This document shows positions 42,773-51,175 of a stretch of DNA of 64,000 nucleotides, in pieces (positions within the stretch are counted from its first letter, which is position 1; each line of letters begins with the position of its first letter). Position numbers and translations under genes: made by a program. Location of the stretch: contig CAWCHI010000009.1 in NCBI GenBank assembly GCA_963795335.1, positions 119,542 to 183,541 of the forward strand, read 5' to 3'. This DNA is from Trebonia sp963795335 (lineage in GTDB: Bacteria > Actinomycetota > Actinomycetes > Streptosporangiales > Streptosporangiaceae). The notes under the pieces were generated by a model. It had not been told where the DNA came from, ran no database searches, and worked only from the letters and a program-made list of their open reading frames with translations.

Positions 42773-43080
42773 TCAGGGGAGCCGGTACCTGGTCTGGCTG
42801 AAGCGGCCCTTGGCGAATGCGAGGACCGTCGCGGGCCGGACCTCGAACACCAGCGCCCCGCCAGCCGGGTGCTCGAAGCGGCCGTCGCGAACGGTATGCC
42901 ACCGCCCCTCCACTCCGCGCCCAGGCTCGCGCAGCCGGGCGAGCACGTCGTCGTTGCTGACCCGATGCGTCCCTCGGCCACCACGTCGAGCCCCTCGTCC
43001 CAGCGGTGGCAGCCCGTTAGCAGCAGCACATGCGGGTTGGCGGGCAGCGGCGATGGCCCGAACCGCCCGATCCTGGGCAC
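42773..43080 (-). pseudogene. Pyridoxamine 5'-phosphate oxidase-like (PPOX) fragment with frameshift
   Basis: Minus-strand codons in one frame give LPANPHVLLLTGCHRWDEGL and DVVAEG; a shift near 42975 leads to RVSNDDVLARLREPGRGVEG and FEVRPATVLAFAKGRFSQTR, stop at 42773. The final FxxTRYR is the typical PPOX/F420 protein end. The N-terminal third is missing. It lies in a gene-poor stretch with the solute-binding remnant. Confidence 0.6.
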
Positions 43081-43121
43081 TGACCGCCTCCCCCTGCCTC
43101 CGCCTGGTCCTCGGTCAGTGA

Positions 43122-43907
43122 TCAGAGTCCCTGCCAGGACGGCTTGGCCGCGTAGACCTCGCGGTAGTAGTCGAGCCGTTCCAGCCGGGCGGCCGCTGGC
43201 GGGTCAAGCAGCACCGTCACGTGCGGGTGCAGCTGCAGCACCGAGGCCGGGCAGGAAGCCGACACCGGCCCTTCCACCGCCGCCGCGGCTGCGGCCGCCT
43301 TGCCCTCGCCGGTGGCGATGAGCAGAAGGTGACGTGCCTCGAGGATGGTCCCGAGGCCCTGGGTGAGCACGTGCGTCGGCACCTCGTCGGGCGAGCCGAA
43401 GAAGCGGGCGTTGTCCTTGCGCGTCTGCGCGGTCAGGGTCTTGATCCGGGTGCGGCTGGCCAGCGACGACCCGGGCTCGTTGAAGGCGAGGTGGCCGTCG
43501 GAGCCGATGCCGAGGAACTGCACGTCGACCCCGCCCGCCGCGTTGATCAGCGCCTCGTACCGCTCCCCCGCGGTCGGCAGCCGGCCCGGGTCCGGGTCAG
43601 GCCCGTTGACCTGCCGCGCGGTGAGGCCGAGGCCGTCGGTCAGCTCACGGGCGATCGTCGCCCGGTAGCTCTGCTCGTGGCCGGGCGGCAGGCCCACGTA
43701 CTCGTCGAGGTTGAAGCAGGTCACGGCGTCGTAGGCGGGGCCGGTGCCGGCCGCATGACGGCGGATCAGCTCCTGGTAGGCCGGCAGCGGGGTCGAGCCG
43801 GTGGCAAGCCCGAGGACCGCCGCGGGCTTGCGCCGGACGACTGCCTCGATGACGTCGGCCGCCGTGGCGGCGATCGCACCCTCGGACCCGAGCGGGACGA
43901 CTTCCAT
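43122..43907 (-). CDS. nagB: Glucosamine-6-phosphate deaminase
   Basis: The 261-residue protein has the NagB marks LGLATGSTPLPAYQELI, CFNLDEYVGLPPGHEQSY, QFLGIGSDGHLAFNEPGSSL and TLTAQTRKDNARFFGSPDEV. It converts glucosamine 6-phosphate to fructose 6-phosphate and ammonia. ATG at 43907 follows AAGGGAA. It is the last gene of an operon with a ROK kinase and a ROK repressor; no nagA deacetylase is present, so the operon may act on glucosamine rather than N-acetylglucosamine (inference). Confidence 0.93.
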   Translation of the reverse strand: MEVVPLGSEGAIAATAADVIEAVVRRKPAAVLGLATGSTPLPAYQELIRRHAAGTGPAYDAVTCFNLDEYVGLPPGHEQSYRATIARELTDGLGLTARQVNGPDPDPGRLPTAGERYEALINAAGGVDVQFLGIGSDGHLAFNEPGSSLASRTRIKTLTAQTRKDNARFFGSPDEVPTHVLTQGLGTILEARHLLLIATGEGKAAAAAAAVEGPVSASCPASVLQLHPHVTVLLDPPAAARLERLDYYREVYAAKPSWQGL

Positions 43908-43929
43908 CAGCAGGTTCCCTTTCCGGTGG

Positions 43930-44841
43930 TTATCTCGCGTGGCCAATCAGGGCGGCGCCGATCGCGCCGGCCGGCGCCTGGCCTGGCAGCAGGGTGGTCC
44001 GGCGGGCCAGGTCGAGGGCGGACAGGAAGGGCGAGCGGGCCGCCTGGGCCCGCAGCGCCGCGGTGACCGCGTCAAGCAGCGGCGGGCCGACGAGGGCGAC
44101 GCCGCCGCCGATGATGATCGCAGCTGGGTCGGCCGTCAGGCCGAGCATCCGCACCGCGTCCGCCACCCCGGCCGCGAAGCGGTCGCGGACCGCGACGGCT
44201 TGGGCGTTCCCGCCGGCGGCGGCGGCGAACAGCGCCGTCGCGGGCGGCTGGCCGCCGGCCGCCGGCCAGGCGGCCGCCAGGGCCGACCCGGAGGCGAGCA
44301 GTTCCAGGCAGCCGCGCTGGCCGCAGGAGCACGGGGCGCCGTCCGGGTCGACCGGAACGTGGCCGATCTCACCCGCGGCGCCGTGGGCGCCGCGGCGCAG
44401 CCGGCCGCCGAGCACCAGGCCGGCCGCTAGGCCGGTGCCGAGCGCGAGGTAGGCCAGGTCACCCGCGCCGCTGAGGACGTGAGCACCCCAGGTGGCGGCG
44501 TTGAGGTCGTTCTCAACGGTGACGGTGGCGCCGGTGCGGTCGGCCAGCCGGTCGGCCAGGGGGAACCACTCGCCGCCAAGCCCGAGGTTGACCGCGTGGC
44601 TGACAGTACCGCGGTGCCGGTCGACCAGGCCGGGGATGCCGATGCCGATGAAGGGCGGGAGGGCGCCGTCCAGCTCGGCCGCGAGCAGGTCGAGCACGGT
44701 CAGCACCGATTCGAGGACGCCGTCGGGGCCGGGCCGGGTGTCCCGCCGGGCCTGGGCCGCCACGCGGCCGCCGTCGCCGACGACGGCACCGAGCACCTTG
44801 GTCGCGCCGATGTCGAGCCCGACCCGCATGTCACTACTCAC
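43930..44841 (-). CDS. ROK family sugar kinase (probably glucosamine kinase)
   Basis: The 303-residue protein has the ROK ATP site LDIGATKVLGAVVG, the ExGH-type GEIGHVPVDPDG, and the zinc motif CSCGQRGCLE. It phosphorylates a hexose, most likely glucosamine or N-acetylglucosamine given the nagB gene 22 bp downstream. The start may be GTG at 44841 or ATG at 44829 (MRVGLDIG). It is 12 bp from the ROK repressor gene upstream, so all three genes form one operon. Confidence 0.85.
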   Translation of the reverse strand: MSSDMRVGLDIGATKVLGAVVGDGGRVAAQARRDTRPGPDGVLESVLTVLDLLAAELDGALPPFIGIGIPGLVDRHRGTVSHAVNLGLGGEWFPLADRLADRTGATVTVENDLNAATWGAHVLSGAGDLAYLALGTGLAAGLVLGGRLRRGAHGAAGEIGHVPVDPDGAPCSCGQRGCLELLASGSALAAAWPAAGGQPPATALFAAAAGGNAQAVAVRDRFAAGVADAVRMLGLTADPAAIIIGGGVALVGPPLLDAVTAALRAQAARSPFLSALDLARRTTLLPGQAPAGAIGAALIGHAR

Positions 44842-44853
44842 CAGACCGCCCGT

Positions 44854-45960
44854 TCACGAGACACCCAGCTCACCCGACAGCACCAGCACGGCCGCGCCGA
44901 CCAGCACCACGTCGTCGCCCAGGGGCGACATCCGGATCACCAGGCCGGCGGCCGAGCCGGCCATCACCCGGTCGCGGATGGTCGCGTCGAGGGCTTCCCG
45001 CAGCGGGCCGTCGAGCAGCGCGGGCGGGCCCGCGAGGACGACCTCGTGCAGGTTGAGGGTGGCGACGACGGGTGCCAGCACGCCGCCGAGGACGGTGCCG
45101 ACCGACGCCAGCGGGCGCACGCCGCGGCGCAACTGCGGGGCGGCGAGGATCGTCTCCAGGCAGCCGACCTTGCCGCAGGCGCAGCGGGTCCCGTCCGGGT
45201 CGACCACTACGTGGCCGATCTCGCCCGCGGCCCAGGCGTGCCCCTGGACCAGCGCCCCGCCGACGACCAGGCCCGCGCCGACACCGGTCTCGATCCGCAG
45301 CAGCATCAGGTCGGCCGCGGTGGTGCCGCCGAAGGTGTACTCGGCCAGCACGGCCGTGTTGGCGTCGTTGGCGACATAGACCGGCAGGCCGAGGCGGCGG
45401 CGGAGGATGCCGGTCAGGTCGACCCCGGCCCAGTGCAGGTTGGGGGCGTCGACGACGCCGCGGCCGTCGACCACGCCCGGGGTGCCGACGCCGACGCCGA
45501 GCACCGGCCGGCTGGTGCCGGAACGCAGCCGCTCGGCCAGTGCCACGGCGAGGCTGACCGCGTCCTCGCCGCAGGCGCCGTCCAGCGGGACCTCGGCCCG
45601 CGCCTGGACCTGCCCCAACAGGTTGAACACGGCCCCGGCCATCCGGTCAGCGGGCGACAGGTCCAGGGCGATGATGTGGGCGGCGTCGGGCAGCAGGCCG
45701 ACCAGCGTCGGCGGCTTACCGACCTTGTTCGCGGCCGGCACACCGAGCTCGCCCAGCAACCCGACCGCGATGAGCCCGCCGACCAGGTCGGAGACTGTGA
45801 CCCGGGTGAGGCCGGTGGCCCGGGCGAGGTCGGCCCGGGAGGCCGGGCCCTCGGCGAACAGGTGCTGCAGAAGCAGCGAACGGTGATGCCGCCTGGTGTC
45901 CTCGGCCAGCAGCTTGCCCATGGGGCGCAACGGGCGGGGGCGGACTCCGCCAGTGTTCAC
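44854..45960 (-). CDS. ROK family transcriptional repressor (NagC/XylR type)
   Basis: The 368-residue protein begins with a winged helix (GPASRADLARATGLTRVTVS, about residues 38-57) and continues with a ROK domain (GVGVGTPGVVDGRG, NDANTAVLAEYTFGG, GEIGHVVVDPDG, CACGKVGCLE). It likely senses an amino sugar and represses the operon it heads. ATG at 45960. A GTWAGT-N7-ACTWAC palindrome lies 57 bp before the start (46017). Confidence 0.87.
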   Translation of the reverse strand: MNTGGVRPRPLRPMGKLLAEDTRRHHRSLLLQHLFAEGPASRADLARATGLTRVTVSDLVGGLIAVGLLGELGVPAANKVGKPPTLVGLLPDAAHIIALDLSPADRMAGAVFNLLGQVQARAEVPLDGACGEDAVSLAVALAERLRSGTSRPVLGVGVGTPGVVDGRGVVDAPNLHWAGVDLTGILRRRLGLPVYVANDANTAVLAEYTFGGTTAADLMLLRIETGVGAGLVVGGALVQGHAWAAGEIGHVVVDPDGTRCACGKVGCLETILAAPQLRRGVRPLASVGTVLGGVLAPVVATLNLHEVVLAGPPALLDGPLREALDATIRDRVMAGSAAGLVIRMSPLGDDVVLVGAAVLVLSGELGVS

Positions 45961-46016
45961 GTAACCGCTCCCGCTGTCAGGGCCGGGCGACGAACCGCCC
46001 GGACGTTGAGGCTTTT

Positions 46017-46035
46017 GTTAGTTAACCGTACTTAC
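46017..46035. promoter_or_regulatory. 19-bp palindrome in the ROK operon promoter
   Basis: GTTAGT (46017-46022) and ACTTAC (46030-46035) are inverted with a 7-nt spacer, in AT-rich sequence of the 136-bp gap between the divergent ROK repressor and NUDIX genes. Probable operator of the ROK repressor. Confidence 0.55.
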
Positions 46036-46096
46036 ATATCTTCGTCAAGGGCTTGGGCCCTGGTGAACAGCGGCCGCCATTTCGTAAGCTTGGCTA

Positions 46097-46714
<618 letters not shown>

Positions 46715-46810
46715 GCCGGCCACGGCCAAACCCCGCTCCCGGTACAGCGCGCCGCCGACCGCCCGCCCGAGAGGAGCCTTCACGGGCGCCCCGCCGGGCG
46801 GGCGGTTCAG

Positions 46811-47653
46811 CTATGCCTCCGGCGAGAGGTGCAGGATGCGGGCCAGGCGGCTGAAGCCGGCGTCGAGGTCGTGGCCGCGGGGGCCGATCAGTTGCACGGC
46901 GACGTGGTCGGCGCCCGCCTGGAAGTGCTCCTCGAACCGGCGGGCGATCGTCGCGTCGTCGCCGGAGACCACGAGGGCGTCGATGAGGCGGTCGCTGCCC
47001 TCGCCCGCCACATCCTGCGCGGAGAAACCGAGCCGCTGCAGGTTGCTCGTGTAGTTGATCAGGCTCAGGTAGGGCTTGACGACCGACGGGCGGCCGATAG
47101 CGCGGGCCTGGGCCGGGTCGGCTTCCAGCACCACGCGCTGCTCGGGGGCGAGCAGCTTGCCCGGGCCGAGGATCTCGCGCGCCTGACGGGTGTGCTCGGG
47201 CGTCACCAGGTACGGGTGCGCGCCCGCGGTGCGCGCGGCGGCCAGCTTCAGCACCCGCGGCCCGAGCGCGGCCAGCACCCGCCGGTCTTCCGGCACACCC
47301 TCAGCGTCCAGGACGTCGAGGTAGTCCACCAGCGTCTGGTACGGCGAGCGGTATTCGGCCTGGGCTTCGGGGTGCCCGACGCCGATGCCGAGCAGGAAGC
47401 GCCCCGGGTGCTTGGCCTCGATGCGGTGATAGGAGCGCGCGACCGCGGCCGCTTCGGCCGTCCACACGTTGACGATGCCGGTCGCGACCTTGAGGGTAGT
47501 GGTCGCGTCCAGCATCGACTCGGCGTGCGCGAGGTCGGCCGGCGGCGAGCCGCCCTGCCAGACCGTCCCGTACCCAAGCGACTCGAACGCGCGTGCCCGC
47601 TCCGGCGTGAGTATCGAGCTGTGCCCGAACACGCCATATCGACCCAAGTCCAT
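46811..47653 (-). CDS. LLM-class F420-dependent oxidoreductase
   Basis: The 280-residue protein starts MDLGRYGVFGHSSILTPERA and includes GYGTVWQGGSPPADLAHAES, AVARSYHRIEAKHPGRFLLG and GIGVGHPEAQ, typical of the MSMEG_4141-like F420-dependent LLM group. F420 is a deazaflavin used widely by actinobacteria. Substrate unknown. The ATG at 47653 is preceded by GAGGAGGGTCAC on the minus strand. It is divergent from an Fpg/Nei gene; a 15-bp repeat lies between them. Confidence 0.84.
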   Translation of the reverse strand: MDLGRYGVFGHSSILTPERARAFESLGYGTVWQGGSPPADLAHAESMLDATTTLKVATGIVNVWTAEAAAVARSYHRIEAKHPGRFLLGIGVGHPEAQAEYRSPYQTLVDYLDVLDAEGVPEDRRVLAALGPRVLKLAAARTAGAHPYLVTPEHTRQAREILGPGKLLAPEQRVVLEADPAQARAIGRPSVVKPYLSLINYTSNLQRLGFSAQDVAGEGSDRLIDALVVSGDDATIARRFEEHFQAGADHVAVQLIGPRGHDLDAGFSRLARILHLSPEA

Positions 47654-47757
47654 GTGACCCTCCTCGTTGACGAATCTCTCCTGGCGCAACTCCGGAGCGG
47701 CCGGGGATCATCCCCGCCCGCCGCCGTGATCAACTGGCACTTAGCGGACCAGCACGA

Positions 47758-47802
47758 GCCCATCAACACGGGCCCCATCAACACGGGGCCCATCAACACG
47801 GG
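47758..47802 (+). repeat. Three tandem copies of a 15-bp unit before the Fpg gene
   Basis: The unit CATCAACACGGG plus a variable 3-bp link occurs at 47761, 47776 and 47791. It ends 14 bp before the glycosylase ATG, so it lies in the 5' leader. It could be a regulator binding array or a slippage tract. Confidence 0.7.
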
Positions 47803-47816
47803 GGTAGGGAACTGGC

Positions 47817-48644
47817 ATGCCGGAGCTTCCGGAGGTGGAGTCGGCCCGGGCCGTCATCGAGCGCAGCGGGCTGCGGCGGCGGATCGTCGACGTCGACGAC
47901 TCCGACAGCTACGTCTGCCGTCCGCACGTGCCCGGCGAGATCAAGCACGCGCTGCTCGGGGAGGAGCTGGTGAGCGCCAGCCGGCAAGGCAAGAGCATGT
48001 GGTGCCGGACCGGCACGTCGCCCGAGGCGGTCGTACTCGGCATCCACCTGGGCATGTCGGGGAAGATCGTGATCGCCGACGCCGACGGGTCCGAGGTGGA
48101 CGGCGGCGACTACTGGGAGGGCCGCCGCCGCAGCGGCGACTACCACTGGGCCCGCTTCAGGCTGAGCTTCGCCGATGGCGGCCGCCTGATGCTGGTGGAC
48201 CCACGCCGGCTGGGCCGCATCCGGCTGAACCCGCCGGTCGGGGAGCTGGGACCGGATGCCCAGCTGATCACGCCGGCCCAGTTCCGGACCGCGCTGGCGG
48301 CAGGCGGCAGCGCGCCGGTCAAGGCCCGGCTAATGGACCAGCAGCGGATCGCCGGCATCGGCAACCTGCTGGCCGATGAGATCCTGTGGCGGGCCCGGGT
48401 CCACCCGGCCCGGCACGTCGGCACGCTGACCGCGACCGAGCAGGCCCGGCTGCTGCGGGCCTGCCGGGACGCGATCCGGACGGCGCTGCGCGACGGCGGC
48501 GTGCACACCCTGCCGGTCATCCCGTACCGGCGCCGCGGCGCCACCTGCCCCCGCGATCACGTGCCGATGCAGACCGGCCCGGTCGGCGGGCGCACCAGCT
48601 GGTGGTGCCCGGCCGAGCAGCGGCTCACCCCGGGGGGCGGCTGA
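47817..48644 (+). CDS. Fpg/Nei family DNA glycosylase
   Basis: The 275-residue protein begins with PELPEVESARAVIE, where P1 and E2 after Met removal are the catalytic residues of Fpg/Nei. The helix-two-turn-helix is in QQRIAGIGNLLADEILWRAR. The C-terminal zinc finger is incomplete: CPRDHVP and WWCPAEQ keep one Cys each, so it is likely a zinc-poor variant; the usual second Cys of each pair is missing. It removes oxidised bases (8-oxoguanine or pyrimidine lesions) from DNA. The ATG at 47817 follows GGGTAGGGAACTGGC. Confidence 0.85.
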   Translation: MPELPEVESARAVIERSGLRRRIVDVDDSDSYVCRPHVPGEIKHALLGEELVSASRQGKSMWCRTGTSPEAVVLGIHLGMSGKIVIADADGSEVDGGDYWEGRRRSGDYHWARFRLSFADGGRLMLVDPRRLGRIRLNPPVGELGPDAQLITPAQFRTALAAGGSAPVKARLMDQQRIAGIGNLLADEILWRARVHPARHVGTLTATEQARLLRACRDAIRTALRDGGVHTLPVIPYRRRGATCPRDHVPMQTGPVGGRTSWWCPAEQRLTPGGG

Positions 48645-48910
48645 CCACGCGGCTGACTACATATTGACGCAGGTGCATGGTTCCGGCCCCGGCCGGACAA
48701 CCTCAGCCCGCCGTCAGGCGTCGATCAGGTGTGCAATCGCACTCCCCACATTTGCCAACATTCCTTACAATCAAGTCACCGTTCAAACGGGGGGGCTGCT
48801 CCACCGCCGGCCGGGACCCACGCTGCGTTGCAGCGGGCGGTGACCGAACCAGGCGCGGGGCTGGCGCCAAGCGGACGGCGTAGGTACCGGGGTCAGCAAG
48901 GAGTTCGCTC

Positions 48911-51019
48911 ATGAGCGCGTGGACAATACCGAGTTACGCCGAGTGGGCGGTTCCCGGCTACACCGAGGAACGACTGCTGGGTCACGGGATATCCGGGCGC
49001 GTGGTCGCTGCGGTCAACGACACGACCGGCCAGCGCGTAGCGATCAAGTACCTCGACTCCAGCCTGGTCGACGACCCCGCCTTCATCTGGGAGTTCCGCG
49101 CGGAGGCGGACCAGCTGCGGGCGGTCGACGCCGCCCACATGGTGCGGGTGTTCCACTACGCGGAGCAGCCCGGCCAGGGCGCCGCCGTCATCACGGAGCT
49201 CATCGACGGGGTCTCGCTGCGCGAGATGATCACCCGCCGGGGACCGCTTGGCACCGTCGCGGCGCTCGTGATGCTGAAGGACACGCTGCTTGGGCTGGCC
49301 GCCGCGCACTCGCGCCGCATCGCCCACCGCGACGTCAAGCCGGAAAACGTGCTGGTCGATACCCACGGCTGGTGCACGCTGACCGACTTCGGGGTGGCGG
49401 TCAAGGCCGACAAGCATGCCCTGGCGGCTGGCACCCCGGCGTACATGGCGCCCGACCTGTGGAACGGCTCGCCCCACGTCCCGGCGACCGACATCTACGC
49501 CGCCACGGCTGTGTTCGGCGAGAGCCTGACCGGCAAGCCGCCGTTCTCCGGGCGGCCGTCCCAGCTGCGCCAGCAGCATCAGTCGGAACCGGTCCCGGTC
49601 GGCCAGTACGACCAGCAGGTCCAGGACCTCATCGCCTGGGGCATGGCCAAGAACCCGGCCGAGCGGCCGCGCAGCGCCCGGGCGTTCATCCACGAGATCG
49701 AGGCCCGGGCGGCCGCCGTCTACGGTCCCTACTGGGAGGACGAGGGCCGCCGGGCCCTGGCGGAGCGCTCCGCGGCGGTGCTGCCGTTGCTGGCCGACGG
49801 CGGGTCCGGCTCGGCCACGGTCAACCGGATGGCCCGGCGCAAGGTCATCACCGTCCTCGCGGTGGCCGGCGTGGCGGTGATCGCGCTCGGCGCGGCCGGG
49901 GTGATGGCGCTGACCCGGACCCAGGACAACACGACGCTGAGCAGCGCGACGACGGTCGCTGACACCGCCCAGACGACGGTCACCCCGCCGGTCGGGGTGT
50001 CCCCGTGCAAGACCGCGACCACGTTCAGCTACAGCGGCACCGTCACCGCGACCCAGGCGGGCAAGCTGACCTACCGCTGGGCGTACTCGACCGGCAAGCA
50101 GGGTCCGGTCGAGACGCTGAACTTCGCCGCGCCCGGGCACCAGACGGTCAGCGGCGGGACCGTCGAGGCGGTCAAGGCGAGCAGCGGCTGGGGCGAGATC
50201 AAGCTCCTGTCACCGACCGCCGTCACCTCGGCCAAGGCGCCCTACAAGCTGCTGTGCGGCGCGGGCGACTTCGCGCTGTCAGCGGCGGTGCAGCCGGCCG
50301 CGCAGACCGTGTCCTCCTGCGGCGCCCTCGCGCCGACCCTGACCGCCTCCGGCTCGGTCACGAGCAAGAAGGCGGAAACGGTGAGCTACTACTGGGCCCT
50401 GGCGAACGGCACGCGCTCGGTCACGCGGCCCCTGACGTTCACCGCCGCCGGCACGAAGACGGTCACCCCGTTCAAGTTCGCCCCACCCGCGCTGCCCGCG
50501 AGCGGCAACGCCGAGCTGGTGGTAAGCAAGCCGAGCGCGGCGGCGTCCGGGGTCGCCGCCTACTCGGTCGCCTGCACCGTCCCTGTCACCACCCCGATCC
50601 CCATCCCGACGACCCCGGTCACCCCGGTCACCTCGGTCGCCCCGGTCGCCCCGGTCAGGTCCACCGCGCCGGCGGCGGCGAAGTCGTCGGCCAGGGCGTC
50701 GGCTGGCGCCAGCGCGGCCAAGTCATCCCCCGCCCCGTCCAGGACCAGGACGTCCGCGCCGCCTAGCACCGCGCCACCCACCACGGCCCCGCCGACCACT
50801 ACGCCGCCCACCACGGCGCCGCCGACCACCGCCCCGCCGACGACCGCGCCGCCCACGACCGCGCCGCCGACGACGGCCCCGCCCACCACCGCGCCGCCGA
50901 CGACGGCCCCGCCCACGACCGCGCCGCCGACGACCGCGCCGCCCACCACGGCCCCGCCCACGACGCCGCCTGCGTCCGGCAGCGAGCCGAGTGCGTCGGC
51001 CTCGTCCGCCACGTCCTGA
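48911..51019 (+). CDS. Receptor-type Ser/Thr protein kinase with Pro/Thr-rich tail
   Basis: A 702-residue protein. Residues 15-280 form a Hanks-type kinase: GHGISG loop, K46 in AIKYLD, catalytic D141 in HRDVKPEN, and DFG at 159-161. One transmembrane helix follows at about 312-334 (VITVLAVAGVAVIALGAAGV). The outside part has two similar beta-rich domains, each starting near a Cys and holding a YxWA-type motif (YRWAYSTGKQG, YYWALANGTRS). A tail of PPTTA repeats (residues about 615-690) ends the protein, likely cell-wall spanning. ATG at 48911; TAA-free 266-bp leader 48645-48910 shows only short AT-rich stretches. Targets unknown. Confidence 0.88.
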   Translation: MSAWTIPSYAEWAVPGYTEERLLGHGISGRVVAAVNDTTGQRVAIKYLDSSLVDDPAFIWEFRAEADQLRAVDAAHMVRVFHYAEQPGQGAAVITELIDGVSLREMITRRGPLGTVAALVMLKDTLLGLAAAHSRRIAHRDVKPENVLVDTHGWCTLTDFGVAVKADKHALAAGTPAYMAPDLWNGSPHVPATDIYAATAVFGESLTGKPPFSGRPSQLRQQHQSEPVPVGQYDQQVQDLIAWGMAKNPAERPRSARAFIHEIEARAAAVYGPYWEDEGRRALAERSAAVLPLLADGGSGSATVNRMARRKVITVLAVAGVAVIALGAAGVMALTRTQDNTTLSSATTVADTAQTTVTPPVGVSPCKTATTFSYSGTVTATQAGKLTYRWAYSTGKQGPVETLNFAAPGHQTVSGGTVEAVKASSGWGEIKLLSPTAVTSAKAPYKLLCGAGDFALSAAVQPAAQTVSSCGALAPTLTASGSVTSKKAETVSYYWALANGTRSVTRPLTFTAAGTKTVTPFKFAPPALPASGNAELVVSKPSAAASGVAAYSVACTVPVTTPIPIPTTPVTPVTSVAPVAPVRSTAPAAAKSSARASAGASAAKSSPAPSRTRTSAPPSTAPPTTAPPTTTPPTTAPPTTAPPTTAPPTTAPPTTAPPTTAPPTTAPPTTAPPTTAPPTTAPPTTPPASGSEPSASASSATS
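50756..50970 (+). repeat. 15-bp tandem repeat coding PPTTA in the kinase tail
   Basis: About thirteen degenerate copies of CCGCCGACCACCGCC-like units code PPTTA. One frame of the opposite strand reads GGAVV and is a shadow. Copy number of such tracts often varies between strains. Confidence 0.8.
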
Positions 51020-51175
51020 GGCAGCGGCGCGGAGGGCGGCGTGCCGGGGGCGGCCCGCTCCCGTTCGGGCTGACCTAGTGCGTGAGCCAGCCCATGCGGC
51101 GGAACAGCAGCAGGAGCAGGGCGGCGGCGATGACCTCGGAGCCGATGCCGGGGCCGATGCCGGAGGCGCCGGCGG

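Noticed and set aside
50756..50970. Short regular repeats resembling a CRISPR array
   Set aside because: The unit is 15 bp with no spacers and codes PPTTA in frame.
50560..51012. GGAVV repeat protein on the minus strand
   Set aside because: It is the reverse reading of the PPTTA repeat in the kinase tail.
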